Part shown: positions 38,005 to 46,859 of the stretch, one piece after another
How positions within the stretch are numbered: the stretch's first letter is position 1
Layout: each line of letters opens with the position of its first letter
NCBI RefSeq assembly: GCF_003056305.1
Contig: NZ_PYVX01000010.1
Location: 1-64,000, forward strand
Reading direction: 5' to 3'
Length of the DNA: 64,000 bases
Source: Halomonas denitrificans
Lineage (GTDB): Bacteria > Pseudomonadota > Gammaproteobacteria > Pseudomonadales > Halomonadaceae
Position numbers and translations under genes: made by a program
The notes under the pieces: model-generated
The model's database searches: none
Seen by the model: the letters and a program-made list of their open reading frames with translations, nothing else
Told to the model about the DNA's origin: nothing

Positions 38005-39471
38005 TCAGGCGCGATTCGACGCCGGTGACTCGTCTCCGCCCGGCTCGCCCTCTCTGTCGGACGGGTCTTCTTCCCCTTCCTCGCCTTGGTCGCCGGTGGC
38101 GGCACGCACCAGCTCGGCGGGCAGCGGCTTTCGCATGCGCACGCCCAGACGCTCGAGCTCGGTGGCCTGGGCCACCAGGCTGCCCTGGCCGCTGGAGAGG
38201 CGCCCCATGGCCCGGCGCTGGCTGTCGCTCGCCCGCTCCAGGTGGCGCCCCACCTCCTCCAGGCTCTCGACGAAGCCGGAGAACTTGGCCAGCAGCTTCT
38301 CGGCCCGCTCGCCGATCAGCCGCGCGTTCTCGTTCTGGCGCTCCAGGCTCCACAGGCCCGCCACGGTGCGCAGGCTCGCCAGCAGGGTGGTCGGGGTGAC
38401 CACCACCACCTGGCGGTCGAAGGCCTCCTGGAAGAGCGAGGGGTCGCGCTCGAAGGCGGCGGCGAAGGCCGGTTCCACCGGCACGAAGAGGAACACGAAG
38501 TCCGGCGAGTTGAGCCCCGGCAGGGCCGGGTAGTCCTTGCCCGAGAGGCCCGCCACGTGGCTGCGCAGCGACTGCAGGTGCGCCTTCATGGCCGCCTCGC
38601 GTTCGTCCTGTGCCTCGGCGTTGACCACCCGGGTCCAGGCGACCAGCGACACCTTGGCATCGACGATCAGGTGGCGGTCGTCGGGCAGGTAGATCACCGC
38701 ATCGGGGCGCTGGCGCCCCTGGTCGCCCTGCAGCGAGACCTCGCGACGGTACTCGATGTCGCGACGCAGGCCGCTGCGCTCGAGCACGGTCTCGAGCATC
38801 AGCTCGCCCCAGTGGCCCTGGGCCTTCTGGTCGCCCTTGAGTGCCCGGGCGAGCCCCGCGGCCTCCTCGCCGAGGCGGGCGTTGAGCCCGGCCAGCTGCT
38901 CGAGCTGGGCCTTGAGGGAGCCGCTGTCGCGGCTCTGCTGGCCGTGGAGCTCCTCGACCCGGCGGCGGAACTGGTCGACCTGCTCGCGGAAGGGCTTGAG
39001 CGTCGCCTCGAGGCCATCGCGGCTCTGGGCGGAGAAGGCCTGCTGGCGCTCCTCGAAGATGCGCCCGGCCAGCTGGTGGAACTCCTCCTTGAGCCGCTCG
39101 CGGGCCTCCTCGAGCAGGGCCAGCTGCTCGCGGTGGCGCAGCGCCATCTGTTCGCGCTCGGTCTCGAGCCGGGTGGCGCGCTCGCGCTGCTCGGCGAGCC
39201 GGTCGCGGGTACCGGCGAGCTCGGCCTCGAGGGCCGCCAGGCGCTCGCGGCTGCTGTCCAGCTGGGCGTCGCTCTGGGCCAGCTCCTGCTCGAGGCGCCG
39301 CACGCCGGCCTCGCGCTCGTGCTCGGCCTGCTCCCGGGCGGCGAGCGCCGCCTCGGCGGCCGCCAGGCGGCGCCGCCAGCCCAGCGCCAGCAGGGCGGTC
39401 ACGGCGAGCAGCCCCGCCAGCGCCACCGCGACCCCGCCGGCCGAGCCGGCCGCCTGCCACCAGGCGGTCAT
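38005..39471 (-). CDS. rmuC: DNA recombination protein RmuC
   Basis: A 488-residue protein with an N-terminal transmembrane anchor (VAVALAGLLAVTALLALGW), a long coiled coil (about residues 35-190, rich in Glu, Leu and Arg) and a C-terminal nuclease-like core with DAVIYLPDDRHLIVDAKVSLVAW and DFVFLFVPVEPAF. The DAKVS motif matches the restriction-endonuclease-like fold. RmuC limits inversion at short inverted repeats. The ATG at 39471 overlaps the pepD stop by four bases; an upstream extension toward 39672 is in the pepD frame and is rejected. Confidence 0.93.
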   Translation of the reverse strand: MTAWWQAAGSAGGVAVALAGLLAVTALLALGWRRRLAAAEAALAAREQAEHEREAGVRRLEQELAQSDAQLDSSRERLAALEAELAGTRDRLAEQRERATRLETEREQMALRHREQLALLEEARERLKEEFHQLAGRIFEERQQAFSAQSRDGLEATLKPFREQVDQFRRRVEELHGQQSRDSGSLKAQLEQLAGLNARLGEEAAGLARALKGDQKAQGHWGELMLETVLERSGLRRDIEYRREVSLQGDQGRQRPDAVIYLPDDRHLIVDAKVSLVAWTRVVNAEAQDEREAAMKAHLQSLRSHVAGLSGKDYPALPGLNSPDFVFLFVPVEPAFAAAFERDPSLFQEAFDRQVVVVTPTTLLASLRTVAGLWSLERQNENARLIGERAEKLLAKFSGFVESLEEVGRHLERASDSQRRAMGRLSSGQGSLVAQATELERLGVRMRKPLPAELVRAATGDQGEEGEEDPSDREGEPGGDESPASNRA

Positions 39472-40973
39472 CGCCGCCCCGAGGCGCCATCGGCGCCGGC
39501 CGGCGCCTCCCCGTCCACCGCGGCCAGCTCCTCCACCAGTGCACGCAGCAGCGACCAGAACTCCTCCACCGAGGCGAGCTCCACCCGCTCGTCCGGCGAG
39601 TGGGCGCCGCGGATCTGCGGGCCGAAGGAGATCATGTCGAGCCCTGGATACTTGCCGCCGAGGATGCCGCACTCGAGGCCCGCATGGATCACCTTCACCT
39701 CGGGGTCCTGGCCCAGCCGCTCGGCATGCAGGCGGCGAAAGCGCGCCAGCAGCGGGCTTGCCGGGTTCGGCGTCCAGCCGGGATAGGCGTTCTCGACCCG
39801 GGTACGGGCGCCGATCAGCTCGAAGAGCGCACGGAAGCGATCGGCGATGTCCGCCGTGGCGCTGTCGCGCAGCGAGCGCACCAGGGCGCAGAGGTGGAAA
39901 CGCCCGGCGGAGAGGCTGACCACCCCGAGGTTGTTGGAGGTCTCCACCACTCCGGGCAGCGCAACGCTCATCCGCTCTACGCCGCAGGGCGCCACGTGCA
40001 GGGCCCGCACCAGCAGGTGGCTGGCCTCGGCGGTCAGGGCCTCGTCCGGCGGCGCGTCGGCGGGCGTGAGGGAGAGCGCGAGCCCCTCGTCGACGCCGGC
40101 GAGCTCGGCGCGCAGCTCGTCCGCGAGCGCCGCCACCCGCGCCCGGGCATCGGCGAGCTCCTCCTTTGGCAGCAGCAGGGTGGCGAAGGCCTCACGGGGC
40201 AGGGCGTTGCGCAGGGTGCCTCCGTGGTAGTCGGCCAGCCGCGCCCCGAGGGGCTCCAGGGCGCGCAGCGCCCTGACCAGCAGCCGGTTGGCGTTGCCGC
40301 GCCCCTTGTGGATATCGATGCCGGAGTGGCCGCCGGAGAGCCCGGTGAGCGCGAGTGAGAACGCCGCCTCGCCGTCCGCCGGCGGCGCGGTGGGCAGCTG
40401 GGCGTCGACGATGACGTCGGCGCCGCCGGCGCAGCCGACGTAGACCTGGCCACGATCCTCGGAGTCCAGGTTGAGCAGCACCCGGCCCTCGAGCCATCCC
40501 TCGGCCAGGTTCAGGGCGCCGCCCATGGAGGACTCCTCCTCCAGGGTGAAGAGGGCCTCCAGCGGGCCGTGCACCAGGCTGTCGTCCTCGAGGATCGCCA
40601 GCGCCGCCGCCACGCCGAGGCCGTTGTCGGCGCCCAGGGTGGTGTGGCGGGCGTGCAGCCAACCGTCGACCACGTGGGTGTCGATGGGATCGCGGGTGAA
40701 GTCGTGGGGATGGTCGGCGTTGGCCTGGGCCACCATGTCCAGGTGCCCCTGCAGGATCACGCCGGGGGCGTGCTCGTGGCCGGGGGTGGCGGGCTTGCGG
40801 ATGCGCAGGTTGCCGAAGGCGTCGCGATCGTGGGCCAGGCCCAGGCCGTCGGCCCAGCGCTCGAGGGTCGCCACCAGGGCGGCCTCATGGCCGGAGGGGC
40901 GAGGCGTGTTGCACAGGGTCCGGAAATGGCGCCACAGGGGCCGGGGCGAGAGCTGCTCGAGATGTGCGTTCAT
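39468..40973 (-). CDS. pepD: Aminoacyl-histidine dipeptidase (peptidase D)
   Basis: A 501-residue M20 metallopeptidase. Zinc-binding and catalytic motifs are LQGHLDMVAQ near residue 80, GADNGLGVAAALAI near 119, TLEEESSMGGAL near 149 and the C-terminal IHAGLECGIL. The dimerisation domain has LTGLSGGHSGIDIHKGRGNA. It cleaves Xaa-His dipeptides such as carnosine. It is translationally coupled to rmuC and may derive its promoter from the tmcA-pepD gap. Confidence 0.93.
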   Translation of the reverse strand: MNAHLEQLSPRPLWRHFRTLCNTPRPSGHEAALVATLERWADGLGLAHDRDAFGNLRIRKPATPGHEHAPGVILQGHLDMVAQANADHPHDFTRDPIDTHVVDGWLHARHTTLGADNGLGVAAALAILEDDSLVHGPLEALFTLEEESSMGGALNLAEGWLEGRVLLNLDSEDRGQVYVGCAGGADVIVDAQLPTAPPADGEAAFSLALTGLSGGHSGIDIHKGRGNANRLLVRALRALEPLGARLADYHGGTLRNALPREAFATLLLPKEELADARARVAALADELRAELAGVDEGLALSLTPADAPPDEALTAEASHLLVRALHVAPCGVERMSVALPGVVETSNNLGVVSLSAGRFHLCALVRSLRDSATADIADRFRALFELIGARTRVENAYPGWTPNPASPLLARFRRLHAERLGQDPEVKVIHAGLECGILGGKYPGLDMISFGPQIRGAHSPDERVELASVEEFWSLLRALVEELAAVDGEAPAGADGASGRR

Positions 40974-41005
40974 GGGGCCTCTGTCCGACAGGGAATGCGG
41001 GCACT

Positions 41006-43261
41006 CTACCGCCCGGTCTCGGCGGGGGAAAGTCCGCCGTCGCGTTGGTGAAGGCGCGCCACGGCCTCGCGCAGCCAGGCCTGGACGCCCTTCCTGCCGG
41101 TGACGCCCAGGCGCGGCGCCAGCCAGCTCGCCTCGCGCCCCTGGAAGGCCCAGGCCGCCAGCGCCTCCAGCGTCTCGTCGCCCTCTTCTTCAGGTCCCTC
41201 TTCGTGGGCCCTGGCGCGGCGCCTCACCAGCGCCTGGATCGCCGGGCGCGCGAGGGCCGGCTCGCGATGGCCGAAGGCCACGTCCTCGAGATCGCGCCGG
41301 TCCGCCTCGTCGAGGGGGCCCGCCGGGCCCTCGGCGAGCAGGGCGAGCGCCACCGCGGGCTCGAGCGCGGCCAGCTCGAAGGCCAGCAGGCCGGGCAGCT
41401 GGCGCTGGAAGCGCGCCGTAAGCCTCTCGGCGAGCGCCTCGCCGGCCGCGCTGGTGGGCCGCACCACCATCAGCGCGTGCTCGCCGGTGGCGGTCTCCCG
41501 GGTCAGTCCCAGGCGCACCGCGCGAAAGCCTGCCGCGCGCCAGAACGCCAGCAGGCCCGGCTCGGCGCCGAAGCTCGCCCCCAGCAGGTCGATGCCCTCG
41601 TTCCGGGCCCGCACGAGGGCATCGTCGAGCAGGCGCCGCCCGCCGCCCCGGCGGCGCCGGCCGGCGGGCACGGCGATGCGCAGCACCCGCCGCAGGCGCG
41701 CGGTCAGCGCCTCGCGCTCCCCGGCATGGGCGGCCAGCGACTGGGCCAGCAGGTGGCCGCGCGGGCGACGCTCGCCCCGGGCCACCCGCTCGGCGAGCTC
41801 GGCCGGAAAGCCCCCTTCGTCGCCGCACACCGCCACCCCCTGCAGGACCGGGCCCGCCTCGAGGGTGGTGATGGTCACCCCCGGGCCGTCCAGCAGCCGG
41901 CGCAGGTCGGCGGGGGTGGTGCGGTAGTGGGCCTGCACCAGCAGACCGAACAGCGCCCGCAGCCGCGGCTCATCATGGGCCAGGGCGTCGCGGTCCAGGC
42001 GCGCCACGACGGGCGCCGCGTCGCCGGGGCGGGCCGCGTCCGGCTCGGCGTCCAGCAGCAGCAGCCGGGCGGTGAGCGCCTCCAGGGGATCGTCCGGCGC
42101 CCAGCGGATCGGCGCGGCCAGGTGGCACTCGCGAAAGTCGGGCGTCTGGCGCTCGAGGCGTTCGCGAAAGCGCAGCGCGAAGCCGCGCCCCGAGCCCTCG
42201 TAGCCGTGCACGGTGGTGGCGAAGGCGATTCGCGGGAAGGCCTCGAGCCAGCGCCCCAGCAGGGGGGCGGGGATCGCCGCCGCCTCGTCCACCAGCAGCA
42301 GTCGCCCGGGGCCGCCGAGCTCGCCCTGCTCGGCCAGGCGGGCCAGCTCGTCGGGCGCCAGGAAGCGCACCCGCCCCCCGGGAGCCTCGAAGGCCTGGCC
42401 GTGGCGCCTGCCCTCGGGGCAGAGCGCCGCCAGGCGCTCGAAGAGCCCGGCCACCGCCGCCGGGCGCGGGGCGGTGACCAGGATCTCGGCCTCCGCGGCT
42501 CCGGACCCTGTCTCAGTCCCGGCCGCCAGCAGCCGCGCGCAGGCGATGCCCAGCGCCGCGGTCTTGCCGCGGCCGCGATCGGCGGTCAGCACCAGGGGGC
42601 GGCGGCGACGCAGCCGGGTCAGCCGGGTCACCGCCTCGGCCTGGTCGCGGGTCAGGCAGGCGTCATCGTCGGTGGCGGGCGAGGCCTCGTGCGGCGCCTC
42701 GGGCAGCTCCGGCAGTCGCGGCGCCTCCCCCGCCGTCCAGCGGATCACCCGCGCCTCCTCGGACAGCAGCCGGGCGAGGCGCGCCAGGTAGCGGGCGGTG
42801 AGCCGCTCCACCCGCCAGGGATGGTCGGCCAGGCGGACGTAGTCGGCATCGGGGCGCCGCCCCCAGTCGGCGGGGGTCATCAGCACCAGCAGGCCGCCGG
42901 CGGTGAGCGTGCCGGAGAGCGCCCCGAAGGCCTCGGGGTCGAAGCCGTCCTCGGCCGAGACGGTATCGATCACCACCAGGTCCTGCTCGCCGCCCAGCCG
43001 CGTGCGGGCCTTGGCCGGCGGCAGCCAGGCCGGGGCCGCGAGGCCCTCGGGGCGCGCGGCGGCGACCCACAGGGGCGCGCCCCAGCCGCCCGCATGCCAC
43101 AGGCCCAGCGCCTCGCGCCGACAGGCCTCGGCCTCGCCGGTCAGCCACACCAGGCCGCGCCAGCGGCACTGCGCGAGGCGTCTCGCCTGGGCCAGCAGGG
43201 CGCCGGTCGCGCCCGCCTGCCGGTCGTTGCTGTCCCTCTCGCTGTCTACTCTGCCGCTCAT
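41006..43261 (-). CDS. tmcA: tRNA(Met) cytidine acetyltransferase
   Basis: A 751-residue enzyme with an N-terminal DEAD-like ATPase half and a C-terminal GNAT acetyltransferase half. Walker A is LTADRGRGKTAALG and Walker B the ILLVDEAAAIPAPLL-type LLLVDEAAAIPAPLLG; the acetyltransferase core is RLRRVLRIAVPAGRRRRGGG. It makes N4-acetylcytidine at the anticodon wobble base of elongator tRNA-Met. The ATG at 43261 has AGGAGG 7 bases upstream; the frame extending to 43324 is rejected. pepD follows by about 30 bases on the same strand. Confidence 0.93.
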   Translation of the reverse strand: MSGRVDSERDSNDRQAGATGALLAQARRLAQCRWRGLVWLTGEAEACRREALGLWHAGGWGAPLWVAAARPEGLAAPAWLPPAKARTRLGGEQDLVVIDTVSAEDGFDPEAFGALSGTLTAGGLLVLMTPADWGRRPDADYVRLADHPWRVERLTARYLARLARLLSEEARVIRWTAGEAPRLPELPEAPHEASPATDDDACLTRDQAEAVTRLTRLRRRRPLVLTADRGRGKTAALGIACARLLAAGTETGSGAAEAEILVTAPRPAAVAGLFERLAALCPEGRRHGQAFEAPGGRVRFLAPDELARLAEQGELGGPGRLLLVDEAAAIPAPLLGRWLEAFPRIAFATTVHGYEGSGRGFALRFRERLERQTPDFRECHLAAPIRWAPDDPLEALTARLLLLDAEPDAARPGDAAPVVARLDRDALAHDEPRLRALFGLLVQAHYRTTPADLRRLLDGPGVTITTLEAGPVLQGVAVCGDEGGFPAELAERVARGERRPRGHLLAQSLAAHAGEREALTARLRRVLRIAVPAGRRRRGGGRRLLDDALVRARNEGIDLLGASFGAEPGLLAFWRAAGFRAVRLGLTRETATGEHALMVVRPTSAAGEALAERLTARFQRQLPGLLAFELAALEPAVALALLAEGPAGPLDEADRRDLEDVAFGHREPALARPAIQALVRRRARAHEEGPEEEGDETLEALAAWAFQGREASWLAPRLGVTGRKGVQAWLREAVARLHQRDGGLSPAETGR

Positions 43262-43377
43262 GGCGTTGCCTCCTGTCGCCGCTGCCCTGCCTGAGGTGCC
43301 TTTCTCGGCGCCCTCACCTACCACTTTGGTCCTATGTCAGCGCCGCGTTCAACGCTGCATGCTCTCCATGAGCGTCC

Positions 43378-43395
43378 GTTTACGTTAACGTAAAC
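43378..43395. promoter_or_regulatory. Perfect 18-bp palindrome, probable operator
   Basis: GTTTACGTTAACGTAAAC reads the same on both strands. It lies 255 bases upstream of the TRAP binding-protein start and 116 bases upstream of tmcA on the other strand. The half-site TTTACGT recalls MerR-family LiuR-type operators as I remember them; this is not a firm identification. The rest of the 388-base spacer (43262-43649) includes a GCs-rich segment with a hairpin at 43548-43582 and no gene. Confidence 0.6.
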
Positions 43396-43547
43396 ACAAA
43401 GCAACCCCTTGATTATCATGCCATAGCTTACCGCCCAGGCGGGCCGACACGCCGCGGATCGCGCCCCCTGTCGCCGGCAGCACGCTTCGTCATCTTCACA
43501 TCAGCGCGATCGAATCCTGCAGGGACGACGTGCTAGCTTGAGGCGAG

Positions 43548-43582
43548 CGCCGCGACGCCGTCGGAGCGACGGGGTCGCGGCG
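43548..43582 (+). promoter_or_regulatory. Stable leader hairpin before the TRAP operon
   Basis: CGCCGCGAC pairs with GTCGCGGCG, enclosing an inner stem CCGTC / GACGG with a five-base loop. It ends 67 bases before the start of dctP. It may be an attenuator or a 5' mRNA-stabilising structure; no T-run follows. Confidence 0.4.
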
Positions 43583-43649
43583 GGTGGACCGGCTTGGCCA
43601 ACGCGGTGCCTATCGGCATCGCCGCTCGAACCAACAAAAGGGACAAAAA

Positions 43650-44759
43650 ATGACAGCACTGCGCACCTTCACCCTCACCGGCATCGCCGCCGGCGTCGCC
43701 CTCGCCGCCCTGAGCACCACCGCCCAGGCCCAGGAAACCTGGACCATGACCACCACCTGGCCGGACAACCTGGACCTGATCCAGATCGACCGCCACTGGG
43801 CCGAGCTGGTCAACACCCTGGCCGGTGACGAGCTGACCATCAACTTCCGCGCCGGCGGCACCCTGATGCCCGGCACCGAGGTGTTCGACGCCACCCAGAC
43901 CGGCGCCATCCAGGCGGCCGGCGACTGGCCCGGCTACTGGGCCGGCCTGAGCCCGGCCTTCTCGCCGCTGGCCACCACCACCAGCCTGTTCAACGGCGTG
44001 GACTACCTGAACTGGATCAACCAGTGGGGCGGCTTCGAGCTCTACCAGGAGGTCTACGGCGACTACAACATGGTCTACCTGCCCTACGGCATCACCAACA
44101 ACGAGTCCGGCTTCCGCGGCGGCACGCCCATCGAGAGCATCGCCGACCTGGAGGGCAAGCGCCTGCGCCTCTCCGGTCGCGACCAGGGCCGGGTGCTCGA
44201 GCAGCTCGGCGGCTCCCAGGTGACCCTGGCCGGCGGCGAGATCTACCAGGCGATCGAGCGCGGCGTGGTCGACGGCGCCGAGTTCTCCACCCCGGGCGTG
44301 GACTACAAGGCCGGCTTCTCCGAGGTCGCCGACTACTGGTCCGTGCCGGGCTGGCACCAGTCCGCCAGCGTGTTCGGCGTGATGATCAACCAGGACGCCT
44401 GGGACGCCCTCTCCGAGGAGACCCAGGAGAAGCTGAAGATCGCCGCCCAGGCGACCATGGCCTGGTCACTGGCCTGGTCCGAGCGCGAGTCCACCGAGGG
44501 CACGGTGAAGTTCATCGAGGACGGCACCGAGATCAACCAGCTCTCCGAGGAGGACCTCGCCGAGATCCAGCGCATCACCAACGAGGTGATCGTCCAGGGC
44601 GCCTGCGAGGACCCGATGCACGCCAAGGTCTATCACTCCATGATCAGCTACCTGCAGCACTACGCCAACTGGCGTGACATCTCGGTGCCCTACAACATGA
44701 GCCGCGTCACCGACGACCTGCCGTCCCTCGAGGAGATCGAGGCCTGCATGAACCAGTAA
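43650..44759 (+). CDS. TRAP transporter substrate-binding protein (DctP family)
   Basis: A 369-residue periplasmic binding protein with a Sec signal (LAALSTTAQA, then QETWTM). Family marks are WTMTTTWPDNLDL near the start, DLEGKRLRLSGRDQGRVLEQ and GGEIYQAIERGVVDGAEFST near residues 195-215, including the Arg that binds the ligand carboxylate. It looks closest to the mannitol/chloroaromatic or keto-acid (TakP/FcbT1) branch, not the C4-dicarboxylate one; the ligand is unknown. AAAGGGA lies 6 bases before the ATG. The Q and M membrane genes follow. Confidence 0.9.
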   Translation: MTALRTFTLTGIAAGVALAALSTTAQAQETWTMTTTWPDNLDLIQIDRHWAELVNTLAGDELTINFRAGGTLMPGTEVFDATQTGAIQAAGDWPGYWAGLSPAFSPLATTTSLFNGVDYLNWINQWGGFELYQEVYGDYNMVYLPYGITNNESGFRGGTPIESIADLEGKRLRLSGRDQGRVLEQLGGSQVTLAGGEIYQAIERGVVDGAEFSTPGVDYKAGFSEVADYWSVPGWHQSASVFGVMINQDAWDALSEETQEKLKIAAQATMAWSLAWSERESTEGTVKFIEDGTEINQLSEEDLAEIQRITNEVIVQGACEDPMHAKVYHSMISYLQHYANWRDISVPYNMSRVTDDLPSLEEIEACMNQ

Positions 44760-44767
44760 GCGGCCCG

Positions 44768-44790
44768 GGCCGGCCCCGTCGGGGCCGGCC
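44768..44790 (+). terminator. Hairpin between binding protein and membrane genes of the TRAP operon
   Basis: GGCCGGCCCC / GGGGCCGGCC with a GTC loop, right after the dctP stop. Without a T-run it probably dampens or stabilises rather than ends transcription, giving more binding protein than membrane subunit. Confidence 0.55.
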
Positions 44791-44852
44791 TCCATGCCCC
44801 GGGTTTCACCGCTCCCTCCCGAACGCTTCGCCCGATGCCGAGAGCTCCCACC

Positions 44853-45356
44853 ATGAACGCCATTGCCAGGGCCATCGACGCCCTCAACGAGGGCTTCGGA
44901 CGCCTGATCGCGCCGCTGCTCGCCGTGATCACGCTGATCGTGATCTATGACATCGCCATGCGCTTCTTCATCGGACGCCCCAGCGACTGGGCCTTCGACG
45001 TGACGAAGATGCTGTTCGGCGCCCATTTCATGCTGATGGCCGCCTTCGGGCTGCGCCATCATGCCCACGTCGAGGTCGACGTGCTCAAGCGCCTGCTCTC
45101 GCGCCGCAAGCAGGCGGCCCTCGAACTCCTCGGCTACCTGATCTTCTTCGTGCCCTTCATCTGGATGCTGCTGACCCTCGGCTGGGCGTTCTTCGAACGC
45201 TCCTTCAGCCGCGGCGAGACCACCTACGGCATGATGGCCATCCCGGTCTATCCGGTGAAGGGCGTGATCGTGGTCGCCGCCGCCCTGCTGCTGCTGCAGG
45301 CCATCGCCATCGTCATCCGCGCCGTGCAGGCGCTGGGCAAGGAGACCCCCGCATGA
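44853..45356 (+). CDS. TRAP transporter small membrane subunit (DctQ family)
   Basis: A 167-residue four-helix membrane protein. The conserved core is AVITLIVIYDIAMRFFIGRPSDWAFDVTK followed by GAHFMLMAAFGLRHHAHVEVDVL, with the characteristic Arg and His-rich loop. It stabilises the large DctM subunit. The start at ATG 44853 (MNAIARAIDA) is chosen over the ATG at 44835; neither has a strong ribosome binding site. Its stop overlaps the dctM start (ATGA). Confidence 0.87.
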   Translation: MNAIARAIDALNEGFGRLIAPLLAVITLIVIYDIAMRFFIGRPSDWAFDVTKMLFGAHFMLMAAFGLRHHAHVEVDVLKRLLSRRKQAALELLGYLIFFVPFIWMLLTLGWAFFERSFSRGETTYGMMAIPVYPVKGVIVVAAALLLLQAIAIVIRAVQALGKETPA

Positions 45357-46681
45357 GCGCCGAGATGCTCACCCTGTTCATGTTCGGCGGCCTGCTGGTC
45401 GGCCTCTTCATGGGCCACCCGCTGGCCTTCGTGCTCGGCGGCGTCGCCGTGCTCGGCGCCTGGTTCGGGCCCGGCGCCAATACGCTGGGCATCCTGATCA
45501 ACAACATCTACGGCAACGCCATGGACAACTACGTCCTGGTGGCCATCCCGCTGTTCATCCTGATGGCGCGCTTCCTCAACGACTCCGGCGTCACCGAGAA
45601 GATGTTCGAGTCGATGCGCCTGCTGCTGGCCAACCTGCGCGGCGGCCTGGCCCTCACGGTCGTCGTGGTCTCGGTGCTGCTGGCCGCCACCACCGGCATC
45701 GTCGGCGCCTCCATCGCGGTGATGGGCATGATCGCCCTGGTGCCGATGCTGAACTACGGCTACAACAAGCAGCTCAGCACCGGCGTGATCATGGCCAGCG
45801 GCTGCCTCGGCATCCTGATCCCGCCGAGCATCATGCTGATCCTGATGGCCAGCTACTCGCCGGTCTCGGTGGGCGCGCTGTTCGCCGGCGCCCTGGTGCC
45901 GGGCCTGCTGCTCGGCGCGATGTACGCCCTCTACGTGCTGGTGATCTGCCACCTCAAGCCGGAGTACGGCCCCCTGGTGCCGGCCGAGGAGCGTGCCGAG
46001 GTCTCCACCGGCGAGCTTCTGAAGATGCTGGGCAAGTACGTGCTGCCGCCGATGGCGCTGATCCTCGGCGTGCTCGGCTCGCTGTTCACCGGCATCGCCA
46101 CCGCCACCGAGGCCTCGGCCATCGGCGTCTTCATCGCCTTCCTGCTGTTCCTGATCTTCGGTGATCGCAAGGCGTCCACCTGCTACCGCACCCTGATCGA
46201 GGCCAGCAAGACCACCACCATGGTGATGCTGGTGCTGGTGGGGGCCACCGCCTTCACCGGGGTGTTCTCCATCGGTGGCGGCATGGAGGTGATCCACGAG
46301 GTGGTGATGGCGATGCCCGGCGGCACCACCGGAGCGCTGATCCTGATGCTCTTCCTGGTCTTCATCCTGGGCATGTTCCTGGACTGGACCGGCATCGTGC
46401 TGCTGAGCTTCCCGATCATGCTGCCGATCGTCGAGAGCATGGGCATCGACGTGCTGTGGTTCGTGGTGATGGTGGCCGTGGTGCTGCAGACTTCGTTCCT
46501 CACGCCACCCTTCGGCTACGCGCTCTTCTACCTCAAGGGCGTGGCCCCCAAGGGGGTCGAGACCCTCGACCTCTACAAGGCGGTGATCCCCTTCGTGGCG
46601 CTGATCGTGCTGGCCTGCCTGCTGATGGCCGTCTTCCCGAGCCTGGTGACCGGCCTGCCGTCGCTGCTGATCGGCTACTGA
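45353..46681 (+). CDS. TRAP transporter large membrane subunit (DctM family)
   Basis: A 442-residue membrane protein with about 12-13 helices, the transport channel of the TRAP system. Motifs include GHPLAFVLGGVAVLGAWFG, ATTGIVGASIAVMGMIALVPM, SGCLGILIPPSIMLILMA and the final TPPFGYALFYLKGVAP. It couples import to sodium. It is translationally coupled to the small subunit. Confidence 0.93.
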   Translation: MSAEMLTLFMFGGLLVGLFMGHPLAFVLGGVAVLGAWFGPGANTLGILINNIYGNAMDNYVLVAIPLFILMARFLNDSGVTEKMFESMRLLLANLRGGLALTVVVVSVLLAATTGIVGASIAVMGMIALVPMLNYGYNKQLSTGVIMASGCLGILIPPSIMLILMASYSPVSVGALFAGALVPGLLLGAMYALYVLVICHLKPEYGPLVPAEERAEVSTGELLKMLGKYVLPPMALILGVLGSLFTGIATATEASAIGVFIAFLLFLIFGDRKASTCYRTLIEASKTTTMVMLVLVGATAFTGVFSIGGGMEVIHEVVMAMPGGTTGALILMLFLVFILGMFLDWTGIVLLSFPIMLPIVESMGIDVLWFVVMVAVVLQTSFLTPPFGYALFYLKGVAPKGVETLDLYKAVIPFVALIVLACLLMAVFPSLVTGLPSLLIGY

Positions 46682-46713
46682 GCCGTCCCCTTCCCACCCC
46701 GGGCTCGGCCCTC

Positions 46714-46744
46714 GACGCCCGCCGCTTCCCGAGCGGCGGGCGTC
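46714..46744 (+). terminator. Terminator after the TRAP operon
   Basis: GACGCCCGCCGC / GCGGCGGGCGTC, a perfect 12-bp stem with loop TTCCCGA, followed by CTGCTTG. Confidence 0.8.
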
Positions 46745-46859
46745 CTGCTTGATCGGCGTCATGCCGAGCGTGGCTGCAGTCGTGACGGCCGGCTGATACA
46801 ATTCTCAGCCGCAAGTTTCTCGCATCCCTGTAGCCCTCCCGGCACGGAAGGAGACTCCG

